Origin: CAYLYP01 sp964387795
GTDB taxonomy: Bacteria > Bacteroidota > Bacteroidia > Bacteroidales > UBA7960
Length of the DNA stretch: 20,797 nt
Direction of reading: 5' to 3'
Assembly (NCBI GenBank): GCA_964387795.1
Contig: CAYLYP010000057.1
Location: 1 to 20,797, forward strand
In this document: one piece after another, positions 14,169 through 20,797 of the stretch
Numbering within the stretch: position 1 is the stretch's first letter
Layout of the letters: each line of letters starts with the position of its first letter
The notes under the pieces: model-generated
Seen by the model: only the letters and a program-made list of their open reading frames with translations
Database searches by the model: none
Told to the model about the DNA's origin: nothing
Translations under genes and position numbers: made by a program

Positions 14169-17100
14169 CTATACTTTTGAGCCCCATTTAATGATTGTTT
14201 TTTGTACCTGCGCAATATTAATGGGTTTGTAGATGTAATCATCAAAGCCGTTTTGGATAAAGAAATCTTCTTTTGTTGAAACAATGTTGGCAGTACAGGC
14301 GATAATGCGGGGCCTTAACCTGACAGGAAATTGCTCAATTATTGAATGCGTGGTTTCTATGCCATCCATCTCAGGCATTTTTAAATCAAGGAACAAGAGG
14401 TTATACTGTCTTTTGCCCATTAAATCTATTACCTGTTTCCCGTTTGCTGCAAGGTCTGGTTTATAACCCATATATTGAAGGATTTTTTTCATCAGCATTT
14501 GATTTACCGGGTCATCCTCTGCTATCAGGATTTTTAAGGGTAGTTTTTGAGCAAGCTCACCATCCAGTTTATAATTGAAGCCGGCATTTTCATCATAGAA
14601 ATTCTTTTTTTGTTCTAAGATGTTTTCAATATCCTTTAACTTTTGAAGGGTTAATGGTTTTGAAATAATCCCTTCAATCATTTTTTCTACAAGTGGGGGC
14701 ATTGTGGGTTGATTCGATAAAAGAAAAATACGAATCTTGTATTCGTTAACAAGAGAGGTGAATTTCTTAAACAGGTCTTCTGATGCTTTTTTCCCGGAAG
14801 GGACATCCCAGATCAGTATTTTTTCAAGAGGGCTGGTCTCCAACAATTGTTTTAACTGGGCTAATGAAGCTGCTCTTGCGCAATGATAACCTGCTAGTTC
14901 AAAGATTCTTTTTCCCGATTTGGCAATTGTATGATTTGAAGAATATAATATGATGTTATTTGTCTTGGGCTTGATGATTGAATCTTCAGCTTGTTTTGTG
15001 GTTTTTCCGGGATTAAAAAACTGGGTAGTAAAACTAAAAGTGCTTCCTTTGCCGGGAATACTGTTAACAGAGATTTTGCCACCCATAATTTCGACAAGGC
15101 TTTTTGTTATTGCAAGGCCAAGGCCTGAACCGGCAAGTTTGTTTTCTGTCTTATCATTAAGTTGCGAAAAGGGCATAAAAAGCTTTTCAATATGAACCCT
15201 TGATATGCCAATCCCGGTATCTTTGACCGATACTTCTATTGTTGTCTCAACTGCTTCTTCACTTTTCCGGTAAACTTCAATTTCAACATTCCCTTTTGAA
15301 GTAAACTTAACCGCGTTGCCAATGAGGTTAATCATGATTTGTCTGAACCTGTGGGAATCGCCAACAAGGAAATCAGGAAGTTTTGGATCCAGGTAATATG
15401 TTAGTTCCAATCCTTTTTCTCTTGCGATATTTGAAAAGAGGTCAAATATCTCATCCAGTACGGTAGCAATTGAAAACTTATGTTTTTGAAGCTGCATTTT
15501 ACCTGATTCTATCCTGGAATAATCAAGTACATCGTTAATGATTCCCAGAAGGGATTCGCTGCTTGATTTGATGGATTCGGCAAGATGCCTTTGTTCCCTT
15601 GAAAGTTTGGTTTCAAGAAGGAGTTCTGTGAGCCCATTCACGCCATTCATCGGTGTCCTGATCTCATGGCTCATAGTTGCAAGCAACCTGGTTTTCTCAG
15701 AGAGGTCTTTTTCGATACTTGCCTTTTGGATGTCCAGGTCACTGCGCAGATCTTTAAGATAACTGACATTTTTCATTGAACATGCCACGCCCAGCACCCT
15801 GTTTTCAAGCATTATTGGGGATTTCCGTGAAAGAAAGGTAATTTCCTGTTTGTTAATAGTTATTGATTTTTCATTTTCAATTACCTGTCCACTATGAAGT
15901 ACATTTCTGAATTCCTGTTCATATTTATCGCCCAGCAATGGGTAAAGGTTAATCAATTTTCGTCCGGTAACGGGTAGGTTTAATCCCTGGTCTTTAAAAA
16001 AGGTCAAAAGCGCCTTATTAATAAAAGTGATTTTAAGGTCTTCATTAATTGTAAAAACTAAATCAGAAACATTGTCAAGGGCTGCCTGGTAAAACATACC
16101 AGAGCTTTCGGTTGATGCAGGCTGGGCAACGGGGGTTTTCTGTATGGTGCCCATTGTTCCTGAAAAATTCCCATCCTCATCAAAGATGTATCCAAAACTT
16201 ATGTTTACCCATTCAGGAATTCCCTTAACGGTATTGATCCTTACCTGCTCTGTTACTGTTTGGGTGGAAGCCTGGGGCTCATCAAAAGGCAATAAACTCT
16301 TTTTTTTATCCTTGTAATTGATAAAGTTATATATCGACTGGCCTATTGTTTCTTCATTGTTAAAACCTGTAATTTTCTTCCAGGCTCTATTCAGATAGGT
16401 AATATTTGAAACTGCATCCGTTGCAAAATATACGATTTCGGATGCATCAAGAAAGTTCTGCCTTTCAGTTTTCCTTTTGTTGTCTTTTATCCCTGGTATT
16501 TGCTTTATATGTTTTGATTTCTCGAAGCAGGTCCCTATATTAACGAGGAAGAAATGGCAGTTTGAAAATATATCAGGTATCGATACAGTTTCTTTAATGT
16601 TGGGATTATTGAAAATTCGGAAATCATTTTCCGGGTCATGGTTGGATATAAAATTACCTTTAATAAAGCCGAAAAAGGATTTTATTATTGGGTCTTCAAC
16701 AATCAGGACATCACCTGTTTCACAGTTTTCAGCATAGCAAAGAATCCCAAGATTATTTGGGATTAGAGATACTTTTGAATTTTTAATCTGTCCTTTTTCA
16801 TTAAAAATCAATGAGAAAAAGGAAATGGGTTTCCCATTTGTGGTCTTCTCTGAAAGTTTAAGTTCAACTTCTTTGAATGGCTTAAGTAGTTCGATGGCTG
16901 GCAGCTTATCCAGTGAAGATAGGATGTTTTTATCCATTTGGGTAACAATAAATCCTTCAGCGTATGCCAATCCGAATTGTTTCTGTTTTGAGAAAATCTC
17001 AATAAGTTGGTTGTCAAAAGCAACAACACCGAAAACGCGTGGGGTATCCCTTTTCGGATTGAATAGATTTTTATTGTAAATCCATTTTTTATCAGGATCA

Positions 17101-17372
17101 TAAATAATAAATACCAGGCCTATGTTGCTAAGACTGGATTGTAAGTCACTTATGACCTGAAAGAATGATGGTTTCAGTTGAGAAGTTACGATGGCAATAC
17201 TGTAATCGGTAAAAAACTGACCGCACCAATTGATGATATCTGTCTTTAACTGATCAATCCCTTTGTTGTTTAGATAGAAGCATGCTGTTTGAACAAGTGT
17301 TTCATCTTTAATGCCATGTTCTGCAATTTGTCCCTTTGCTTCTACATTTTTTTGGTTTTTCACCCCCTTCAT
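14169..17372 (-). CDS. Hybrid sensor histidine kinase with FIST-like and PAS sensor domains and two receiver domains
   Basis: A 1067-aa, apparently soluble, hybrid two-component kinase. Residues 1-300 resemble a diverged FIST sensory region: GLAYAEGFIVTQMDKNILSS and DKLPAIELL are followed by ENCETGDVLIV, placed like the core of FIST_C. Two PAS domains follow at about 308-412 and 425-540, then a coiled coil. The phosphoacceptor domain has MSHEIRTPMNG with His569. The ATPase domain has NLIGNAVKF (682-690), DTGIG (718-722) and GSGLGL (748-753). A first receiver (about 805-915) is degenerate: the usual N-terminal acidic pair is replaced by YSS, though Asp856 and the KP of ISKPL remain. The C-terminal receiver is complete: EDD at 952-954, phosphoacceptor Asp996 in LFLDLKMPEMDG, Thr1027 and Lys1049. 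No HPt domain, output domain or transmembrane segment is seen. The ATG at 17372 follows a long upstream spacer with no recognised promoter. Its target regulator is not in the window. Confidence 0.9.
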   Translation of the reverse strand: MKGVKNQKNVEAKGQIAEHGIKDETLVQTACFYLNNKGIDQLKTDIINWCGQFFTDYSIAIVTSQLKPSFFQVISDLQSSLSNIGLVFIIYDPDKKWIYNKNLFNPKRDTPRVFGVVAFDNQLIEIFSKQKQFGLAYAEGFIVTQMDKNILSSLDKLPAIELLKPFKEVELKLSEKTTNGKPISFFSLIFNEKGQIKNSKVSLIPNNLGILCYAENCETGDVLIVEDPIIKSFFGFIKGNFISNHDPENDFRIFNNPNIKETVSIPDIFSNCHFFLVNIGTCFEKSKHIKQIPGIKDNKRKTERQNFLDASEIVYFATDAVSNITYLNRAWKKITGFNNEETIGQSIYNFINYKDKKKSLLPFDEPQASTQTVTEQVRINTVKGIPEWVNISFGYIFDEDGNFSGTMGTIQKTPVAQPASTESSGMFYQAALDNVSDLVFTINEDLKITFINKALLTFFKDQGLNLPVTGRKLINLYPLLGDKYEQEFRNVLHSGQVIENEKSITINKQEITFLSRKSPIMLENRVLGVACSMKNVSYLKDLRSDLDIQKASIEKDLSEKTRLLATMSHEIRTPMNGVNGLTELLLETKLSREQRHLAESIKSSSESLLGIINDVLDYSRIESGKMQLQKHKFSIATVLDEIFDLFSNIAREKGLELTYYLDPKLPDFLVGDSHRFRQIMINLIGNAVKFTSKGNVEIEVYRKSEEAVETTIEVSVKDTGIGISRVHIEKLFMPFSQLNDKTENKLAGSGLGLAITKSLVEIMGGKISVNSIPGKGSTFSFTTQFFNPGKTTKQAEDSIIKPKTNNIILYSSNHTIAKSGKRIFELAGYHCARAASLAQLKQLLETSPLEKILIWDVPSGKKASEDLFKKFTSLVNEYKIRIFLLSNQPTMPPLVEKMIEGIISKPLTLQKLKDIENILEQKKNFYDENAGFNYKLDGELAQKLPLKILIAEDDPVNQMLMKKILQYMGYKPDLAANGKQVIDLMGKRQYNLLFLDLKMPEMDGIETTHSIIEQFPVRLRPRIIACTANIVSTKEDFFIQNGFDDYIYKPINIAQVQKTIIKWGSKV

Positions 17373-18083
17373 ATCATTGAATTATTTCCCTTGATTAAAC
17401 CTTTAAAAATTTCTGCAATTTATAAAAAAATATCTTTAAGTGCTAAAAAAATATTAAATTTAGTTATTAACTGTTTCCTTTGCTCCTGCCATATTATAAA
17501 AAACAGTTGTCTGTGTTCTTTCCTTGTGGTGTTTCTTATGATGGTTTTGGATTTTTTATGTTAATTAAATAACAGGTAATCAGTATTATATGATTTTTTT
17601 TCAACTATATGGTCTCATTTTTTTAATCAAATGGACTTGCTTTTTGAAAAAACAACCATGATTATTATTAACAATTAGTTTAAAATTAAGGTGTAAATAA
17701 AAATAGTTAATAGAAAGAATAATAAATTTGGGCTAAAAATAAATTTCGTCTTTTTTAAAATCTTATTTTGTTTTGATTTGGATCATGCTTCAAAAAGAAA
17801 ATAGTTTAATATTGATATAAGGCATGGTTTATCCAGGGTCTGCTGAAAAACACTTAACAAGCAGGATGTATATCACTTACAATGGCAAATTATCATATTG
17901 CATGCATGGATTTAATTCCTTAGGAGCCAATTTGTTTGCACCTTGTTTGCTTTTGCGTTAGTCTTTAAGGCAGTATCTGCTTTGTTGCCATCAAGCTATT
18001 GTACTATTATACTGTTACACCTTGTTGCCCCGGATCTGCTACCATAATGGCTTTTTCGCCAAATCATCAATAAATAACATAAG
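17373..18083. other. Gene-free AT-rich spacer
   Basis: No convincing gene or RNA gene was found. The half nearest the kinase gene is very AT-rich. It holds an 8-bp inverted pair, AACTGTTT at 17469 and AAACAGTT at 17501, and a lone plus-strand TAAATTTG at 17723-17730 without a -33. The section from about 17821 to 18060 is less AT-rich and contains imperfect repeats such as CACCTTGTTTGC near 17939 and CACCTTGTTGCC near 18018. No consensus promoter for the hybrid kinase was found. The length and the shift in composition leave room for a decayed gene or a non-coding RNA. Confidence 0.6.
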
Positions 18084-18125
18084 AAAAAAAAACACCCATA
18101 ACAGAAATTTCAATTATGGGTGTTT
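18084..18125 (-). terminator. Terminator of pheS
   Basis: A 12-bp stem: AAACACCCATAA at 18090-18101 pairs with TTATGGGTGTTT at 18114-18125. The loop is 12 nt. On the minus strand a run of nine T follows (A run at 18084-18092, partly within the stem). It lies 20 nt after the pheS stop. Confidence 0.92.
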
Positions 18126-18145
18126 ATTGTTATAAGTTGAATCTA

Positions 18146-19177
18146 TTAATAGAATGCGTGTTGGAATTGTTTAAGGAAACGGGTGTCGTTTTCAAAGAAA
18201 AGCCTGAGGTCTTTTATCTGATAAAGGTTCAGTACGATTCTTTCGATTCCGATACCAAAAGCGAAACCCGAATATACTTTTGAGTCAATACCACAGTTGT
18301 CGAGGACATTAGGGTCAACCATCCCACAGCCAAGAATCTCGACCCAGCCTGAGTATTTACAGATAGGGCAGCCTTTTCCACCGCAAACGTTGCATGAAAT
18401 ATCCATTTCTGCACTTGGTTCAGTGAATGGGAAATAGGATGGGCGCAAACGGATTGTTGTTTTTTCGCCAAACAATTCTTTTGAGAAATGCAATAATGTC
18501 TGCCTTAAATCAGCAAAAGAAACACCTTTGTCAACATATAAGCCTTCTACCTGATGGAAGATACAATGAGCCCTTGCAGAAATGGCTTCATTTCGGAAAA
18601 CCCTTCCCGGAGAAATGGTACGAATAGGGGGCTTGGAAGTTTCCATAACCCTTACCTGAACCGATGATGTATGGGTACGCAAAGCAATGTCAGGGTCTTT
18701 TTCGATAAAAAAAGTGTCCTGCATATCGCGTGCCGGGTGTTCAGGGGCAAAGTTCAAGGCTGAAAAATTGTGCCAGTCGTCCTCTATCTCTGGGCCTTCG
18801 GAAATAACAAAGCCCATATTTGTAAAGATACTGTTCATCCTGTTCTTTACGATTGCTACAGGATGGCGTGCGCCTGTTTCTTCAAAATATGCAGGAAGGC
18901 TTAAATCTATGGCATCGATAATGCCTGATTTTTTTTCGGAAGCTTTGATCTGCTCTTTTAGGCTGTTGATTTTTTCTAAAGCTTCTGTCTTTAAGTTGTT
19001 TAATTTCTGTCCTATTTCTTTTCTTTGCTGAGGGTCAACAGTTTTGAATGCGTCAAATAATTCAGTAATTGTGCCTTTTTTGCCCAACATCTTTATCCTG
19101 AAATCTTCAATCTGTTCTGAAGAAGAAGATTGGAAGGACTTAACCTCAGCTAATAATTTTTCAATTGAAGAGAGCAT
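18146..19177 (-). CDS. pheS: Phenylalanine-tRNA ligase alpha subunit
   Basis: PheS is the catalytic subunit of the (alpha-beta)2 synthetase that charges tRNA-Phe. The product is 343 aa, normal length. An N-terminal coiled-coil tRNA-binding arm covers about residues 1-90. Class II catalytic motifs follow: RTHTSSVQVRVM near 167-178, FHQVEGLYVD near 207-216, RPSYFPFTEPSAEMD near 245-259, and motif 3 as GFAFGIGIERI at 304-314. Four cysteines in a C-x2-C-x4-C-x2-C arrangement (262, 265, 270, 273) match those of many bacterial PheS proteins. The ATG at 19177 is 5 nt downstream of the cyclophilin stop, so the two genes are co-transcribed. pheT is not adjacent downstream, as is usual in Bacteroidota. 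Confidence 0.97.
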   Translation of the reverse strand: MLSSIEKLLAEVKSFQSSSSEQIEDFRIKMLGKKGTITELFDAFKTVDPQQRKEIGQKLNNLKTEALEKINSLKEQIKASEKKSGIIDAIDLSLPAYFEETGARHPVAIVKNRMNSIFTNMGFVISEGPEIEDDWHNFSALNFAPEHPARDMQDTFFIEKDPDIALRTHTSSVQVRVMETSKPPIRTISPGRVFRNEAISARAHCIFHQVEGLYVDKGVSFADLRQTLLHFSKELFGEKTTIRLRPSYFPFTEPSAEMDISCNVCGGKGCPICKYSGWVEILGCGMVDPNVLDNCGIDSKVYSGFAFGIGIERIVLNLYQIKDLRLFFENDTRFLKQFQHAFY

Positions 19178-19182
19178 ATGTG

Positions 19183-19890
19183 CTATTTTAGTACTTTAAC
19201 AATCATTTTAACATCTGTTTTGGGCCTGTTGCCTGGTCCGGTTGGGGTTGCAGCAATAAGGTCGATCACTTCGAGGCCTTGCACTACTTCACCAAAAACG
19301 GTATAGTCACCATCAAGGTGTGGGGTGCCCCCAATAGTGGTATAAGTGGCTTTTTGTTCGGGTGTAAATGTTTTCCCCATTCTTTGTTCAAACATATTTA
19401 GTTCATCCTGGGTAAAAACTTTTCCCTGGACAATGTAAAACTGAGAGCCGCTTGATTCTTTTGCAGGATTCACATTATCACCCATACGGGCTGCTGCAAG
19501 TGCCCCTTTTTTATGGATTTTTCCTTGAACAATTTCTGCGGGGATGGTATATCCCGGGCCACCTACACCAAGTTGTTGGCCTGGTTGGGCTGTTTTTGAG
19601 TCGGGATCACCGCCTTGGATCATAAAATCTTTTATCACCCTGTGAAACAATGTCCCGTCATAAAAACCCTGTTCTGCAAGCTTTATAAAATTATCCCTGT
19701 GCAGGGGTGTCTCATTGTACAACTTAATTTTAATAACACCAAAATCAGTTGTAATCTCAATAAAGACTTCCTTTTTAGCAGGCTCATTATTTACAGCCTG
19801 GGCAGATTGGTTTGAATTGGTTTGGGATTTGCAGGATAAAAATCCTGAAAAAATGAAAATCATACAGAATGAAATCAGTTTCGCTTTCAT
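19183..19890 (-). CDS. Cyclophilin-type peptidyl-prolyl isomerase, probable lipoprotein
   Basis: This enzyme catalyses cis-trans isomerisation of X-Pro bonds, here in the envelope. The frame is open from an ATG at 19926, but the ATG at 19890 puts the signal peptide at the N-terminus: MKAKLISF, a hydrophobic core and SGFLSCKSQ, with a lipobox-like Cys20. I therefore call 235 aa. The cyclophilin domain begins near residue 42. It shows FHRVIKDFMIQGGDP at 82-96 (Arg84 being the catalytic arginine), SGSQFYIV at 147-154 and HLDGDYTVFGEV at 191-202. About 35 residues are inserted between the last two, as in many Bacteroidota homologues. The lipobox has Phe at -3, which is not ideal, so periplasmic release instead of lipidation is possible. 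It is the first gene of the pair with pheS. The long leader carries a TACCTTTG promoter element near 20016. Confidence 0.92.
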   Translation of the reverse strand: MKAKLISFCMIFIFSGFLSCKSQTNSNQSAQAVNNEPAKKEVFIEITTDFGVIKIKLYNETPLHRDNFIKLAEQGFYDGTLFHRVIKDFMIQGGDPDSKTAQPGQQLGVGGPGYTIPAEIVQGKIHKKGALAAARMGDNVNPAKESSGSQFYIVQGKVFTQDELNMFEQRMGKTFTPEQKATYTTIGGTPHLDGDYTVFGEVVQGLEVIDLIAATPTGPGNRPKTDVKMIVKVLK

Positions 19891-20015
19891 TGTTCTGAAT
19901 TGTTTAGGGTGGTTAACTATTAACAAATCTTTTTGTTGGCCTTACTTAACTTTTGGTTATGCCAGCTTTACAAAAAGGTATTATAATGTTTGGTTTTTTA
20001 TGTTTAAAAAACTTT

Positions 20016-20053
20016 CAAAGGTACAAATTAATCCGTAATTGATTTCAATCAAA
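20016..20053 (-). promoter_or_regulatory. Promoter candidate for the cyclophilin-pheS pair
   Basis: On the minus strand TACCTTTG (20016-20023) is identical to the ruvA -7 element. An ATTG lies 22 nt upstream of it and a TTTG 26 nt upstream, both slightly too far for the usual 19-21. A start near 20009 would leave a leader of about 118 nt before the ATG at 19890. Confidence 0.5.
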
Positions 20054-20353
20054 TGAGTTTTGATTAAATCCTTTTTTTTATTTGCAAGTAGCTGCCCGAA
20101 AAGGTATAATGGTAACAATTGATATATTACAAGAAGATAAATACTATATTGAACGGGCAGAAAGCAACAAAACATAAGAGGATATTATAACATTTGCAGA
20201 AGGTTCAATAAAGACTTAAGTAGGATTAATGGGTTTGTTTGTTGGTTTTTGGCTTAGGTCAACCTTCCCTATATTCATGATGGTTTTGCAAAAACCATCG
20301 TAAAATCATTAAAATCAATATTATAACTGGTATGTTCCGGTAATTTTAGCTGT
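20054..20353. other. Gene-free spacer with scattered inverted repeats
   Basis: No recognised gene. CTGCCCG at 20092-20098 and CGGGCAG at 20154-20160 form a widely spaced inverted pair. A 22-codon frame (20109-20177, begins MVTIDILQEDKYY) lies largely between them, preceded by AAAAGG. After its TAA the same frame stays open for 13 more codons to 20219. This may be chance or a remnant. Confidence 0.4.
20279..20299. repeat. Compact perfect hairpin
   Basis: GATGGTTTT, a GCA loop, then AAAACCATC: nine perfect pairs. No T run follows on either strand, so it is not a standard terminator; an operator or RNA structure is possible. Confidence 0.6.
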
Positions 20354-20406
20354 TCCCTGACACACTTTTCTGAACACTCCCTGAACACTTCCCGAATACT
20401 CCCTCT
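20354..20406. repeat. Degenerate array of about 11-bp units (TCCCTGAACAC type)
   Basis: Successive units read TCCCTGACACACT (13 bp), TTTCTGAACAC, TCCCTGAACAC, TTCCCGAATAC, then a partial TCCCTC. From 20367 the spacing is a strict 11 bp. The core is CCTGAACAC. No coding frame spans it. Confidence 0.7.
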
Positions 20407-20421
20407 TATTGTCATGGTCAT

Positions 20422-20550
20422 ACTTAAAGCGGACTTAAAGCGGTTTTAAAGCGGTTTTAAACCGGGGTTGAGCCGCTTTCAACCCGGCTCAAACCCGGCT
20501 CAACCCCGGCTCAACCCCGGCTCAACCCCGGCTCAACCCCGGCTCAACCC
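20422..20550. repeat. Heterogeneous 11-bp tandem array, 11.7 units
   Basis: Units from left to right: ACTTAAAGCGG twice, TTTTAAAGCGG, TTTTAAACCGG, GGTTGAGCCGC, TTTCAACCCGG, CTCAAACCCGG, CTCAACCCCGG four times, then CTCAACCC. The 11-bp spacing never slips although the sequence drifts from AT-rich to GC-rich. The fifth unit reads as an inverted copy. The segment CCGGGGTTGAGCCG (20462-20475) is perfectly complementary to CGGCTCAACCCCGG, which occurs in several registers to its right. The array can therefore fold into alternative hairpins. It is not in any long open frame. Confidence 0.95.
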
Positions 20551-20604
20551 TTAAGATGAACCCTGTTTGAACGCTTTTTGGTTTCGAGGTTTTGTATGGG
20601 GCAT

Positions 20605-20651
20605 AAAAAATGCCCCTGATAAGCATTTATCCTTATCAGGGGCATTTTTTT
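20605..20651. terminator. Strong bidirectional terminator
   Basis: A perfect 19-bp stem: A6 then TGCCCCTGATAAG (20605-20623), an 8-nt loop, then CTTATCAGGGGCA and T7 (20632-20651). A and T runs flank both sides, so it works in both directions. No gene in the window ends here. It presumably terminates a minus-strand gene lying right of the window, or a plus-strand transcript through the 11-bp array. Confidence 0.92.
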
Positions 20652-20797
20652 ATTCAGGAAAGGGGTTTATGTCCCTTTATTGTTTTTTTAAGCGGAGAGG
20701 GGTTTAAATCCTTTCTTTTTTTGATATGGTCATACAGCAAATATCAGTATGCACCCCATTAAATACATCTAGGAAATAAGGTTTTTATCAATAAATT
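20652..20797. other. Right-end spacer with twin terminator-like motifs
   Basis: No gene is supported; all six frames close quickly. Two related motifs lie in tandem. AAAGGGG-loop-CCCTTT then ATTG and T7 is at 20659-20689. AGGGGTTTAAATCCTTTC then T7 is at about 20698-20722. The stems are weak. The segment may be the tail of a gene or operon beyond the window. Confidence 0.4.

Noticed and set aside
17834..17851. GGGTCTGCTGAAAAAC resembles the end of some insertion sequences
   Set aside because: No inverted partner, target duplication or transposase remnant is visible in the window, and the resemblance is from memory only.
19891..19926. Upstream ATG for the cyclophilin
   Set aside because: It would bury the signal peptide behind 12 polar residues; the ATG at 19890 gives a standard lipoprotein signal.
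19981..20175. 64-aa minus-strand frame upstream of the cyclophilin gene
   Set aside because: It overlaps the likely cyclophilin promoter, has no recognisable features beyond hydrophobicity expected of AT-rich DNA, and lacks a start context.
20422..20550. 11-bp array as a CRISPR or as coding for a repetitive peptide
   Set aside because: There are no spacers. An 11-bp period shifts frame each unit, and the only nearby ATG (20414) meets a stop within 12 codons.

Overview
The window looks like a chromosomal segment of a Bacteroidota bacterium, probably Bacteroidales or a near relative. The evidence is a full-length SprA (type IX secretion translocon), a Bacteroidota-type TonB with an acidic linker, a SiaB-type kinase, and promoter-like TTTG-N19-21-TAnnTTTG elements, with AT-rich intergenic DNA and very few Shine-Dalgarno sites. 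Placement below phylum level is inference.

Layout. Positions 1-1105 hold an IS200-like/REP-associated tyrosine transposase (RAYT) gene. It is surrounded by short GGGGC/GCCCY hairpin repeats in opposite orientations and by an 83-bp imperfect direct repeat on each side. Positions 1106-1439 carry a 9-bp tandem repeat, two promoter-like sites and short unexplained open frames. A plus-strand block follows: ruvA, sprA (7.2 kb), gcvH, a VanZ-like membrane protein gene and tonB, ending at a strong bidirectional terminator at 11041-11074. Convergent to it on the minus strand lie recG and a SiaB-family kinase gene, then a 308-nt structured spacer, then a 1067-residue hybrid histidine kinase gene. A 770-nt AT-rich spacer separates these from a minus-strand pair, cyclophilin lipoprotein then pheS (5-nt gap), with a strong terminator after pheS. 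The last 0.8 kb (about 19.9-20.8 kb) has no convincing gene. It contains two 11-bp-period repeat arrays and a second strong hairpin terminator.

How the genes relate. Most are housekeeping: recombination (ruvA, recG), glycine cleavage (gcvH), translation (pheS) and envelope energy and protein handling (tonB, cyclophilin). SprA is the outer-membrane channel of the type IX secretion system. The signalling pair, a SiaB-like kinase and a hybrid kinase with a FIST-like sensor region, is the most accessory-looking coding content.

No complete undescribed multi-gene system is visible. The best candidates for something new are the 129-bp heterogeneous 11-bp array at 20422-20550, the RAYT/REP cluster at the left end, and the sensor architecture of the hybrid kinase.
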